The position numbers and the translations under genes are program-made. Under the pieces are notes generated by a model. That model was not told where the DNA came from. It did no database searches and worked only from the letters and a program-made list of their open reading frames with translations. From JALYOC01 sp036675345 (lineage in GTDB: Bacteria; Myxococcota; Myxococcia; Myxococcales; Myxococcaceae), in NCBI GenBank assembly GCA_036675345.1, contig JAKFFE010000002.1, positions 103,219 through 167,218 on the forward strand: 64,000 bases of DNA. Reading direction: 5' to 3'. This document shows positions 8,198-16,524 of the stretch, piece after piece; position 1 is the first letter of the stretch; each line of letters opens with the position of its first letter.

Positions 8198-8650
8198 GTG
8201 TTTCGAGGTGTCTACGAGCACCAGATCGATGGGAAGGGGCGCACCAGCCTCCCGGCGAAGCTGCGCGAAACGCTGGTGGGGGCGTACGACGAGCGGCTCA
8301 TCCTCACGACGGCGCTGGATCCCTGCCTGCACGCCTACCCGGTGCGCGAGTGGGAGCAGCTGGAGAACGCGCTGGCCAAGCGCAACCCGATGGAGCCGGG
8401 GGTCAAGCAGCTGATGCGGCTTTACGTGGCCTCCGCGCAGGAGGTCTCGATCGACAAGCTGGGCCGGGTGCTGATTCCCCCCCAGCTGCGCTCCCACGCC
8501 AGCCTGGAGAAGGACGTGATCTGGGCCGGGATGGTGAAGGTGATCGAGGTCTGGTCGAAGGACGGCTGGAAGCAGGCGCAGGAAGAGGCGAGGGCGGGGG
8601 CCGATTCGGCCGAGGTGATGCGCGTGCTGGGCGAGCTTCGTTCGCTGTGA
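8198..8650 (+). CDS. mraZ: Transcriptional regulator MraZ
   Basis: A 150-residue MraZ, first gene of the dcw cluster. I chose GTG giving VFRGVYEHQIDGKGRTSLPA because the family nearly always begins with this AbrB-like strand; a longer frame upstream would read through the operator. The two tandem SpoVT/AbrB-like halves are visible: DGKGRTSLPAKLR and, after a helical linker, DKLGRVLIPPQLR. The protein forms a ring that binds repeats in its own promoter and usually represses the cluster. Its stop overlaps another ATG by one base, and the STAS gene follows directly. Confidence 0.95.
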   Translation: MFRGVYEHQIDGKGRTSLPAKLRETLVGAYDERLILTTALDPCLHAYPVREWEQLENALAKRNPMEPGVKQLMRLYVASAQEVSIDKLGRVLIPPQLRSHASLEKDVIWAGMVKVIEVWSKDGWKQAQEEARAGADSAEVMRVLGELRSL

Positions 8651-8682
8651 TGACGACGATTTCAGAGGGGGAGGGGACCCTG

Positions 8683-9054
8683 ATGGACCCGCGGAAGAGG
8701 GCAAGGTCGGTACTGGCTCAGGGACGGATCGCTGTCCTCCGTCTGGAAGGGGAGCTGGGCTGCGCGGAGCTCGCGGACGTGGGGGCGGAGCTGTTCCGCC
8801 AGGTGGCCCGCGGACGGATCCGGATCGTGCTGGATCTGTCCGCGGTGCCGCACCTGGACTACCGCGGGGTGCGCCCGCTGATGTCCCGCGCCGAGCTGCT
8901 GCAGCGCAACGGCGGGGACGTGAAGCTGGTCGGGCTCACCCCCTATCTGGAGCGGGTGCTGTACGCCGGTGGCGCGTACGAGGCCTTCCTGTCCTACCGC
9001 AGCGTGGAGGCGGCCCTGGCCGCCTTCGAGCTGCCCTTGTTGAGAGTGGCCTGA
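8683..9054 (+). CDS. STAS-domain protein (anti-sigma antagonist-like) in the dcw cluster
   Basis: A 123-residue single STAS domain. I chose MDPRKRARSV because GGGGGAGGGG precedes it by 7 bases; an earlier ATG that overlaps the mraZ stop is less likely. The fold signature is visible: RIAVLRLEGELG, then IRIVLDLSAVPHLDYRGVRPLM, then GGDVKLVGL. In phosphorylatable antagonists such as SpoIIAA the loop reads D-S-S/T-G. Here it is D-Y-R-G, so the regulatory Ser is missing. It therefore probably works as a binding module not switched by an anti-sigma kinase at that site. Its place between mraZ and rsmH suggests a link to division or envelope control; no partner kinase is in the window. Confidence 0.8.
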   Translation: MDPRKRARSVLAQGRIAVLRLEGELGCAELADVGAELFRQVARGRIRIVLDLSAVPHLDYRGVRPLMSRAELLQRNGGDVKLVGLTPYLERVLYAGGAYEAFLSYRSVEAALAAFELPLLRVA

Positions 9055-9059
9055 GGCAA

Positions 9060-9974
9060 GTGGAGTTCCTCCATCAGACGGTCCTCCTCAAGGAGGCGGT
9101 GGAGGTCCTCAATCCGGGAGCGGGGAAGCTGATCGTGGACGGAACCCTGGGAGGCGGAGGTCACTCCGAGGCGCTGCTGGAGGCAGGCGCCCAGGTGATC
9201 GGCGTGGATCGCGACCCCCGCGCCCGCGCCGCCGCCACCCGCCGGCTGCAGCGCTTCGAGGGCCGGTTCCAGGCGGTGGCCGGGCGCTTCTCCGAGGTGG
9301 AATCTCTGCTGGCCGCTCTGGGGATCGGCGCGGTGGATGGGCTGCTGCTGGACCTGGGCGTCTCCTCGCCCCAGTTCGACGCCTCCGATCGCGGCTTCTC
9401 CTTCCAGCGCGAAGGCCCGCTGGACATGCGGATGGGCAACGAAGGCCCCACCGCGGCGGAGCTGATCGCCGAGACCGACGCCTCCGAGCTGAAGCGGATC
9501 CTCCAGGAGTACGGCGAGGAGCCGTTCGCCGGACCGATCGCCCGGGCCCTGAAGAAGGCGCTGCCCACCACCACCCTGCAGGCCGCGGAGGTGGTGTCCC
9601 AGGCGGTGCCCCGCGGGGCATGGCCGAAGCGGATCCACGTCGCCACCCGGACCTTCCAGGCGCTGCGGATCTGGGTCAACGACGAGCTGGGCGAGGTGGA
9701 CCGCTTCCTGGCCGACTTCCCCCGGCTGCTCCATCCCGGAGGCCGGGCGGCGATCATCTCCTTCCACTCCCTGGAGGATCGCCGGGTCAAGGACGCCTTC
9801 CGCGCGCTGGAGGGCAAGTGCAGCTGCCCTCCCGGGCTGCCGGTCTGCGTGTGCGGCGCCAAGGGCGCCTTCAAGGTGATCACCAAGAAGGCGATCGCCC
9901 CCTCCGAAGAAGAGATTTCAGCCAACCCGCGATCGCGGAGCGCTCACCTGCGCGCGGTGGAGAAGATCCGATGA
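9060..9974 (+). CDS. rsmH: 16S rRNA (cytosine-1402-N4)-methyltransferase RsmH
   Basis: A 304-residue RsmH (MraW). It transfers a methyl group from S-adenosylmethionine to N4 of C1402 in the 30S decoding centre. The GTG start has GAGG just upstream and gives the family N-terminus EFLHQTVLLKEAVE. The SAM site is IVDGTLGGGGHSEALLEAG, followed by GLLLDLGVSSPQFD and the C-terminal family motif IISFHSLEDRRVK. A CxC cluster (CSCPPGLPVCVCG) lies near the end, common in this family. Its stop overlaps the ftsL start (ATGA). Confidence 0.96.
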   Translation: MEFLHQTVLLKEAVEVLNPGAGKLIVDGTLGGGGHSEALLEAGAQVIGVDRDPRARAAATRRLQRFEGRFQAVAGRFSEVESLLAALGIGAVDGLLLDLGVSSPQFDASDRGFSFQREGPLDMRMGNEGPTAAELIAETDASELKRILQEYGEEPFAGPIARALKKALPTTTLQAAEVVSQAVPRGAWPKRIHVATRTFQALRIWVNDELGEVDRFLADFPRLLHPGGRAAIISFHSLEDRRVKDAFRALEGKCSCPPGLPVCVCGAKGAFKVITKKAIAPSEEEISANPRSRSAHLRAVEKIR

Positions 9975-10357
9975 AGACCTCCCGGAAGTCCAAGGGCCGA
10001 GGCGCCACCAGCGCCAGTGTGGTGGCCGAGCTGTTGCCCTTCGTGGTGCTGGCGGTGGCCTTCGTGGGGGTGGGGGTGTTCCACGTCACCGCCCGGGTGA
10101 TGGTGGTGGAGGCCGGCTACCGGCTCTCCCGCCTGGAGACCGAGAACCGGGCGATGATCCGCGAGAACGACACCCTCAAGCTGGAGCTGGCCACCCTCAA
10201 GAGCCCGGCCCGGCTGGAGAAGCTGGCCCGCGAGCAGCTGGGGATGGCCCCGCCTCCTCCCGGCGCGGTGCTCTCGCCCTCCCGGGTCAAGGCCCGCACC
10301 CCGCCGCGCGAGCTGATGGCCAACACCCGCCGGCCGACGAGGCTTGAGACGCCGTGA
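9971..10357 (+). CDS. ftsL: Cell division protein FtsL
   Basis: A 128-residue bitopic protein. A short basic cytoplasmic tail (MKTSRKSKGRG) is followed by one membrane segment (about 18-42, ELLPFVVLAVAFVGVGVFHV). A coiled coil follows (about 50-85, RLETENRAMIRENDTLKLEL) with the closing motif LEKLAREQLGM. The tail is Pro/Arg-rich. FtsL with FtsQ/FtsB activates FtsWI at the septum. Identity rests on topology and on the position between rsmH and ftsI, since FtsL sequences are poorly conserved. No ftsB is seen here. It overlaps ftsI by four bases (GTGA). Confidence 0.88.
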   Translation: MKTSRKSKGRGATSASVVAELLPFVVLAVAFVGVGVFHVTARVMVVEAGYRLSRLETENRAMIRENDTLKLELATLKSPARLEKLAREQLGMAPPPPGAVLSPSRVKARTPPRELMANTRRPTRLETP

Positions 10358-12381
10358 AGGACTTCAAGGACACCGCGCAGCGCGATCCGTCCTCCTCGCG
10401 CTGGATGCGCCTGAGGGTGGCCCTGGTCGGGGTGGCCTTCGTGGCCGCGCTGGGCGGGGCGCTGGCGCGCGCGGTGTACCTGCAGATCTTCGACAGCCAG
10501 CGGATGCTGTCCATGGCCCAGGATCAGTACCTGCGCGAGGTGGAGATCCCCGCTCGCCGGGGGGACATCTTCGACCGCCGCGGCACCCCGCTGGCCCAGA
10601 GCGTGGAGGTGGACTCGATCTGGATCGATCCCTCCGAGCAGGAGGATCTGCCCCGCACCTCCAAGCTGCTGGCCAAGGCGCTGTCCCTGGACGGCAACGA
10701 GCTGCTCCGCCGCCTGGGCAAGGCCCGTCGCTTCGCCTGGATCAAGCGCAAGGTCCGCCCGGACGAGGTGGCCAAGGTCAAGGCGCTGAACCTGCGCGGG
10801 ATCGGCTTTACCCGCGAGCCCCGCCGCTTCTATCCGCAGAAGGAACTGGCCGCCCACGTGCTGGGGATGGTGGGCACCGACGGGCACGGCCTGGACGGGC
10901 TGGAGCTTGCGTTCGAGGACGAGCTCTCCGGAGAGAAGGCCCAGCAGGCAGGCTACCGGGACGCCCGCGGTCGCAAGCTGCTGGTCGACGGCCTGGTGGA
11001 CCCGCTGGGACAGCAGGGCGCCGCGATCACCCTCACCATCGACCGCCACCTGCAGTACCTGGCGGAGAAGGCGCTGGGGCAGGCGGTCACCGACGCCAAG
11101 GCGCTGGCCGGCAAGGTGGTGGTGCTGGATCCGAAGACGGGGGAGATCCTGGCACTGGCCAACCACCCCCGCTTCAATCCCAACGCGCCCACCGCCAACG
11201 GGCGCGACTTCCTGCGCAACCGGGCCGCCCTGGACGCCTTTGAACCCGGCTCCACCACCAAGCCGATGGTGGTGGCCGCCGCCCTGGAGGCCGGGGCGAT
11301 CAAGGCCACCGACATCTTCTTCTGCGAGAACGGCTCCTTCGACATCGGCCGCAACACCATCCACGACACCAAGCCCCACGGGTGGCTGGGGCCGGGGAAG
11401 ATCCTCCAGGTCTCCTCGAACATCGGGATGACCAAGATCGCCACCCAGCTGGGCCGCGAGCGGCTGGTCGACTTCCATCAGCGCTTCGGCTTCGGAGAGA
11501 AGGTCGGCCTGGCCTTGCCTGGCGAAGGCCGGGGGTCGGTGCCCTTTCCGCGGGCGGACGTCTCCTTGGCTACCCAGTCGTTCGGTCAAGGGCTTTCCAT
11601 GACCGCCGTCCAGCTGGCGGCCGCCTACGGCGCGCTGGCAAACGATGGCGTGCTGATGCGTCCCTTCCTGGTTTCGAAGGTGGTAGACCCCGACGCCGTC
11701 GTGCTCCTGGAGAACAAGCCAACCGAGGTGCGTCGGGTCGTTTCGGCCCGGATCGCCCGCCAAGTGGTGTCAATGCTGGAGGGCGTAGCCACGCCCGAAG
11801 GCACGGCCCCACGGGCACGCCTCGACGGGTACCCCGTGGCTGGCAAGACCGGAACTGCGCAGAAGGCAGATCCGGTCGCGCGGGGCTACTCGGACAAGCG
11901 GATCGCCTCCTTCGCCGGGATCGTCCCGGCGGACGATCCGCGGCTGGTGATCCTGGTGGTGATCGACGAGCCCAAGACTGACGTCTATGGCGGGCTCGTC
12001 GCTGCGCCTGCCTTCCGTGAGATCGCGGAAGGGGCGATGACCTACCTGGGTGTTCCGCCTCGTGGACCGGTGAAGCAGCCGGTCGCCGCGGCGGAGGCTT
12101 CACGCACCGGGGGGGCGGCATCGGAGAGGGTGGGGCTGGACGCTGAAGTCGGGGCGGACGCCACCATCGCCGATGCGATCACCGAGAAGTTCGAGCCGGG
12201 CGCGGTCGCTGTTCCGGACGTGCGCGGCAAGGTCGGACGCGACGCCATCTCGTTGCTCCTGGGTGCGGCATTGGAGCCGCGGCTCATGGGGAGTGGACGA
12301 GTGGTTTCGCAAACACCCGCGGCGGGGGCGCGGGTGCAGAAGGGCGCCAAGGTCACCATTCAGCTCGCGGCGAGGCCATGA
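10354..12381 (+). CDS. ftsI: Septal peptidoglycan transpeptidase FtsI (PBP3) with PASTA domain
   Basis: A 675-residue class B penicillin-binding protein starting at GTG. One membrane anchor lies at about 20-42. The dimerisation domain begins at RRGDIFDRRG (69-78). The transpeptidase domain carries the catalytic Ser300 in STTK (300-303), SSN (354-356) and KTG (498-500), all intact. It cross-links septal peptidoglycan together with FtsW. Residues about 619-673 form one PASTA domain (VPDVRGKVGRDAISLLL...VVSQTPAAGARVQKG), unlike E. coli FtsI but like Spo VD-type proteins. From roughly base 11,520 onward the codon choice becomes noticeably less G/C-biased than in the first two thirds, see findings. 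Confidence 0.96.
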   Translation: MKDFKDTAQRDPSSSRWMRLRVALVGVAFVAALGGALARAVYLQIFDSQRMLSMAQDQYLREVEIPARRGDIFDRRGTPLAQSVEVDSIWIDPSEQEDLPRTSKLLAKALSLDGNELLRRLGKARRFAWIKRKVRPDEVAKVKALNLRGIGFTREPRRFYPQKELAAHVLGMVGTDGHGLDGLELAFEDELSGEKAQQAGYRDARGRKLLVDGLVDPLGQQGAAITLTIDRHLQYLAEKALGQAVTDAKALAGKVVVLDPKTGEILALANHPRFNPNAPTANGRDFLRNRAALDAFEPGSTTKPMVVAAALEAGAIKATDIFFCENGSFDIGRNTIHDTKPHGWLGPGKILQVSSNIGMTKIATQLGRERLVDFHQRFGFGEKVGLALPGEGRGSVPFPRADVSLATQSFGQGLSMTAVQLAAAYGALANDGVLMRPFLVSKVVDPDAVVLLENKPTEVRRVVSARIARQVVSMLEGVATPEGTAPRARLDGYPVAGKTGTAQKADPVARGYSDKRIASFAGIVPADDPRLVILVVIDEPKTDVYGGLVAAPAFREIAEGAMTYLGVPPRGPVKQPVAAAEASRTGGAASERVGLDAEVGADATIADAITEKFEPGAVAVPDVRGKVGRDAISLLLGAALEPRLMGSGRVVSQTPAAGARVQKGAKVTIQLAARP

Positions 12382-12430
12382 GGCCGCAGTCCGCGAGGGA
12401 CCAGCGCTTGCACAGGTCAGTGAGGGGTTC

Positions 12431-13930
12431 ATGAGGCTTTCAGAAGTGTTGGCCGGCACAGGCATCGAGATCTCTGGCGCAAACGGTTCGGTGGACATCA
12501 CCGGGCTCAGCCAGGATTCACGCACCGTGAAGAAGGGCGATCTGTTCTTCGCCGTTCCCGGAACGAAGCAGGACGGTTCGCAGTACGTGGGCGACGCGAT
12601 CCGCGCCGGCGCCGCGGCAGTGGTGGGTGAAAAGCTGGGCAAGCTGTCCGTCCCCAGCTACTCCACCGACAGCGTGCGCAAGACGTTGGCCCTCTGCGCG
12701 GCCAACTTCTACAAGCACCCGGCCCGTGACCTGGTGCTGCTGGGCGTCACCGGCACCAACGGCAAGACCACCACCACCCACCTGCTGGAGGCGATGTGCT
12801 CGGCGGGCGGCGGCAACACCGGTCTGCTGGGGACCATCCACTACAAGTTCGCCGGCAACGTCCACCCCGCCGCGCACACCACCCCGGACGCGATCTCGCT
12901 GCACAAGCTCTTCCGGGAGATGGTGGACGCGGGCACCGACACCGTGATCATGGAGGTCTCCTCCCACGCGCTGATGCAGGAGCGGGTGCACGGGCTGACC
13001 TTCCGGGCGGTGGGCTTCACCAACCTGACCCGGGATCACCTCGACTACCACAAGGACCTGGAGGACTACTTCCAGGCCAAGCGGAAGCTGTTCTCCGAGC
13101 TGCTCTCGCCGGGCGGGGTGGGGGTGGTCAACGGCGACGACACCAACGCGGTGCGCCTGTACAGCGAGCTGCGGGGCCTGAAGCGGATGGCCTGGAAGTT
13201 CTCGCGTCTGGGCAACGGCGAGGTCTCCGCCGCCAACGTGGAGTACAGCCTCTCCGGCATCAAGGGCACCTTGAAGACCCCGGCCGGCGACATCCCGATC
13301 AAGTCCCAGCTGCTGGGCCCCCACAACCTGGAGAACATCCTGGCGGCGGCGGGGCTGGCGCTGGGCGCGGGCTTCTCCCGGCGCGATGTGCAGGACGGCA
13401 TCGAGCGGGTCAAGGGCATCCCCGGACGGATGGAGCAGGTGGAGGCCAAGGGCCTGACCGCGGTGGTGGACTACGCGCACACCGACGACGCGCTGAAGCG
13501 TTCGCTGGAGGCGGCCCGCACCCTGACCAAGGGCCGGGTGATCGTGGTCTTCGGCTGCGGCGGAGACCGGGACGTGGGCAAGCGCCCGCTGATGGGCCAG
13601 GTGGCCGCCGAGGGCGCGGACCTGACCGTCCTCACCTCCGACAACCCGCGCGGTGAGGATCCGGACGCGATCCTGGGCCAGATCTCCCCCGGGGTGGAGA
13701 AGGGCGGAGCGCGGCGGATCTCCGCCGGCAAGGCCAAGGCGGGAGAGAACGGCTACCTGGTGGAGGCCGACCGTCGCGCGGCGATCGCCCTGGCCGTGTC
13801 CCTGGCCAAGCCGGGCGACCTGATCGTGATCGCCGGCAAGGGTCACGAGACCTACCAGGAGGCCGACGGCGAGCGGACTCCTTTCGATGACCGTGAAGAG
13901 GCGGCCAAGGCGCTGGGCGCCGCAGGCTGA
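12431..13930 (+). CDS. murE: UDP-MurNAc-L-Ala-D-Glu:meso-diaminopimelate ligase MurE
   Basis: A 499-residue Mur ligase. The ATG has GAGGGG 4 bases upstream and lies 49 bases after ftsI, the largest gap inside this part of the cluster. It adds the third stem-peptide residue in the cytoplasm using ATP. The ATP loop is GTNGKTTT (109-116), the carbamylated lysine region is FQAKRKLF (about 214-221), and the substrate motif DNPR (404-407) predicts meso-diaminopimelate rather than lysine. The first 60 or so codons share the unusual codon choice of the end of ftsI; the rest is typical of the cluster. Confidence 0.97.
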   Translation: MRLSEVLAGTGIEISGANGSVDITGLSQDSRTVKKGDLFFAVPGTKQDGSQYVGDAIRAGAAAVVGEKLGKLSVPSYSTDSVRKTLALCAANFYKHPARDLVLLGVTGTNGKTTTTHLLEAMCSAGGGNTGLLGTIHYKFAGNVHPAAHTTPDAISLHKLFREMVDAGTDTVIMEVSSHALMQERVHGLTFRAVGFTNLTRDHLDYHKDLEDYFQAKRKLFSELLSPGGVGVVNGDDTNAVRLYSELRGLKRMAWKFSRLGNGEVSAANVEYSLSGIKGTLKTPAGDIPIKSQLLGPHNLENILAAAGLALGAGFSRRDVQDGIERVKGIPGRMEQVEAKGLTAVVDYAHTDDALKRSLEAARTLTKGRVIVVFGCGGDRDVGKRPLMGQVAAEGADLTVLTSDNPRGEDPDAILGQISPGVEKGGARRISAGKAKAGENGYLVEADRRAAIALAVSLAKPGDLIVIAGKGHETYQEADGERTPFDDREEAAKALGAAG

Positions 13931-13941
13931 TCCAGGACCCC

Positions 13942-15348
13942 ATGCCGGTGCACTTCTCCGAGGATCAAGTCGTGGAGGCCACGGGCGCTCGCCGGGTTCA
14001 AGGCAGCGCCGGTGGGCCCTTCCAGGTGGTTTGCACCGACACCCGGCAGCTGACGCCGGGCTGTCTGTTCGTGGCGCTGATCGGTGAGCGCTACGACGCC
14101 CATGACTTCCTCAAGGATGCACCGGGCAAGGGGGCGGCGGGGGCGGTGGTGCAGAAGGGGATTGCGCTGCCGGAGCTCCCCGCGGACTTCGTGGTCTTCG
14201 AGGTGGAGGACACCCTGACCGCGCTGGGCGCACTGGCCCGGCACCACCGGCGGCGGTTCAAGCAGCCGGTGGGCGCGGTGGGCGGCAGCAACGGGAAGAC
14301 CACCACCAAGGAGATGGTGGGGGCGATCCTGGCCACCCGGGGCAGCGCCCTGAAGACCGAGGGCAACTTCAACAACGAGATCGGCGTCCCCCTCACCCTG
14401 TTCCGGTTGGGGGAGGAGCACGTGGCGGCGGTGGTGGAGATGGGGATGAACCACCCGGGGGAGATGACCCGGCTGGCCCAGATCTGCGAACCGGACGCGG
14501 CGCTGCTGACGGTGATCCAGCCCGAGCACCTGGAGGGGCTGGGCTCACTGCAGGGAGTGGCCGACGCGGAGGGCGAGCTGTTCGCCGCCCTCCCTCCGGA
14601 GGCCACCGCGGTGGTGAACCTGGATGATCCGCTGCTGCCGGCGCAGGCGATGCGCAGCGCGGCCAAGCACCTGACCTTCGGCAAGGAGCCCACCGCGGCG
14701 GTGCGGCTGCTGCACGTGGTCCCCCGCGGCAAGGCCGGCCAGACGGTGACCATCGGGGTGGACGGACGGGAGCTGGAGTTCCAGCTGAACTTCGTGGGCG
14801 AGCACAACGCGCTCAACGCCACCGGGGCCTTCGCCCTGTGTCTGGCGCTGGGCTACAGCCCGGACGAGTGCGCCCGGGGGCTGGAGCAGGCGCGTCCCTA
14901 CGCACGGCGGCTGAATCTGATCGACGCGCCCCACGGAGTGCTGGTGGTGGACGATTGCTACAACGCCAACCCGGCCAGCATGGGGGCGGCGCTGGACACC
15001 CTGCAGTCCCTGGTCACCGGCGGCGGTCGGCGGTTCGCGGTGCTGGGCGACATGCTGGAGCTGGGGCCGGGCGAGTACGAGGAGCACGAGAAGCTGGGCC
15101 AGCAGGCCACCTCCAAGGTGGATGTGCTGGCCCTGTTCGGGCCCCGCTCGCAGCTGGGGCACCAGGCGGCGGTCTCGCTGATGGGCGAACGCACCCGCCA
15201 CTTCATCGAGGTTCCGGCGCTGCTGGAGTGGCTGACTCCGCAGCTGCGGGCAGGAGACGTGGTGCTGGTGAAGGGGAGCAGGGGAATGAGGCTGGAGCGC
15301 GTGGTGCAGGCGCTGACCGGAACCCAAGCGCCGGGAGGGGCGCACTAG
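13942..15348 (+). CDS. murF: UDP-MurNAc-tripeptide:D-Ala-D-Ala ligase MurF
   Basis: A 468-residue Mur ligase that adds D-Ala-D-Ala to complete the pentapeptide. The three-domain plan is clear: an N-terminal UDP-binding domain (CTDTRQLTPGCLFVAL), the ATP domain with GGSNGKTTTKEM near residue 115 and EMGMNHPGEM, and a C-terminal domain with VVDDCYNANPASM and GDMLELG. It starts 11 bases after murE and its TAG stop abuts the mraY ATG. Confidence 0.97.
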   Translation: MPVHFSEDQVVEATGARRVQGSAGGPFQVVCTDTRQLTPGCLFVALIGERYDAHDFLKDAPGKGAAGAVVQKGIALPELPADFVVFEVEDTLTALGALARHHRRRFKQPVGAVGGSNGKTTTKEMVGAILATRGSALKTEGNFNNEIGVPLTLFRLGEEHVAAVVEMGMNHPGEMTRLAQICEPDAALLTVIQPEHLEGLGSLQGVADAEGELFAALPPEATAVVNLDDPLLPAQAMRSAAKHLTFGKEPTAAVRLLHVVPRGKAGQTVTIGVDGRELEFQLNFVGEHNALNATGAFALCLALGYSPDECARGLEQARPYARRLNLIDAPHGVLVVDDCYNANPASMGAALDTLQSLVTGGGRRFAVLGDMLELGPGEYEEHEKLGQQATSKVDVLALFGPRSQLGHQAAVSLMGERTRHFIEVPALLEWLTPQLRAGDVVLVKGSRGMRLERVVQALTGTQAPGGAH

Positions 15349-16518
15349 ATGTTGCTCTTCCTCTACGAGTATCTGGCGGGGACCGACGCCGGACGGCTGT
15401 TGAACTTCCTGCGCTACCCCAGCTTCCGGATCATGGCCGCCGGGGTCACCGCCCTGGTGCTGGGGATGGTGATCGGGCCCCGGCTGATCCAGCAGCTGCG
15501 CTTTGCCCAGCACGGGCAGAGCAACGTGCGCGAGGACACCCCGGAGGCGCACCAGAAGAAGAAGGGCACCCCCACCATGGGCGGGGCGCTGATCCTGCTC
15601 TGCATCGCGATCACCACCGTGCTCTGTGCGGACCTGCGCAGCCGCGCGGTGTGGGCGGCGATCGTGCTCACCTTCGGCTTCGGGTTCATCGGCTTCCTGG
15701 ATGACTGGCTCAAGCTCTCCAAGCGCAACTCCAAGGGGCTGGCCGGGCGCTGGAAGCTGGTGCTGCAGACCGCGTTCTTCCTGATCGCCTTCTTCGGGCT
15801 GATGACCGACTGGACCGGCGGGGTGCCCACCCTGCTGATCGACACCCGGCTCACCCTGCCCTTCGTCCCCACCCGGTACTTCAATCCGGACCTGGGAGTG
15901 CTGTACCCGGTGCTGGCCTTCTTCGTGATCGTGGGCACCTCCAACGCGGTGAACATCACCGACGGGCTGGACGGGCTGGCGATCATGCCCACCATCATCG
16001 CCGCCACCACCTTCGCGCTGTTCTGCTACCTGGCCGGCACCACCCTCTCCATTGCGGACGTGGCGGTGGATCTGGACGGGGCCACCCGGCTGGTGGGTGT
16101 GCCGCTGCAGGAGTACCTGGGAATCCCCAAGGTGGAGGGCGGGGCGGAACTGGCGGTGTTCGCCGCCTCCATGGTCGGCGCCGGCTTCGCCTTCCTGTGG
16201 TTCAACACCTACCCGGCCTCGGTGTTCATGGGGGACATCGGCTCGCTGGCCCTGGGCGGCGGGCTGGGCGGGATGGCGGTGCTGTCCAAGAACGAGGTGG
16301 TCTCCGCGATCATCCACGGGGTGTTCCTGGTGGAGATCCTCTCGGTGATGATCCAGGTGGTCTCCTTCAAGACCCGCGGCAAGCGGGTGTTCAAGATGGC
16401 GCCGCTGCATCACCACTTCGAGCTGCTGGGCTGGCCAGAGCCGAAGATCATCGTGCGGTTCTGGATCGCCGCCGTCCTCTGTGGCGCGGTGGCCCTGGCC
16501 ACCATCAAGCTCCGGTAA
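15349..16518 (+). CDS. mraY: Phospho-MurNAc-pentapeptide transferase MraY
   Basis: A 389-residue polytopic enzyme with about ten membrane segments. It transfers phospho-MurNAc-pentapeptide to undecaprenyl phosphate, forming lipid I on the inner face of the membrane. Signatures are present: KKGTPTMGG near residue 65, the Mg-binding Asp pair in GFLDDWLKL, NITDGLDGLA, the third aspartate in FMGDIGSLALG and the His motif APLHHHFELLGW. Start and murF stop are directly adjacent, indicating translational coupling. Confidence 0.97.
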   Translation: MLLFLYEYLAGTDAGRLLNFLRYPSFRIMAAGVTALVLGMVIGPRLIQQLRFAQHGQSNVREDTPEAHQKKKGTPTMGGALILLCIAITTVLCADLRSRAVWAAIVLTFGFGFIGFLDDWLKLSKRNSKGLAGRWKLVLQTAFFLIAFFGLMTDWTGGVPTLLIDTRLTLPFVPTRYFNPDLGVLYPVLAFFVIVGTSNAVNITDGLDGLAIMPTIIAATTFALFCYLAGTTLSIADVAVDLDGATRLVGVPLQEYLGIPKVEGGAELAVFAASMVGAGFAFLWFNTYPASVFMGDIGSLALGGGLGGMAVLSKNEVVSAIIHGVFLVEILSVMIQVVSFKTRGKRVFKMAPLHHHFELLGWPEPKIIVRFWIAAVLCGAVALATIKLR

Positions 16519-16524
16519 CCGACC

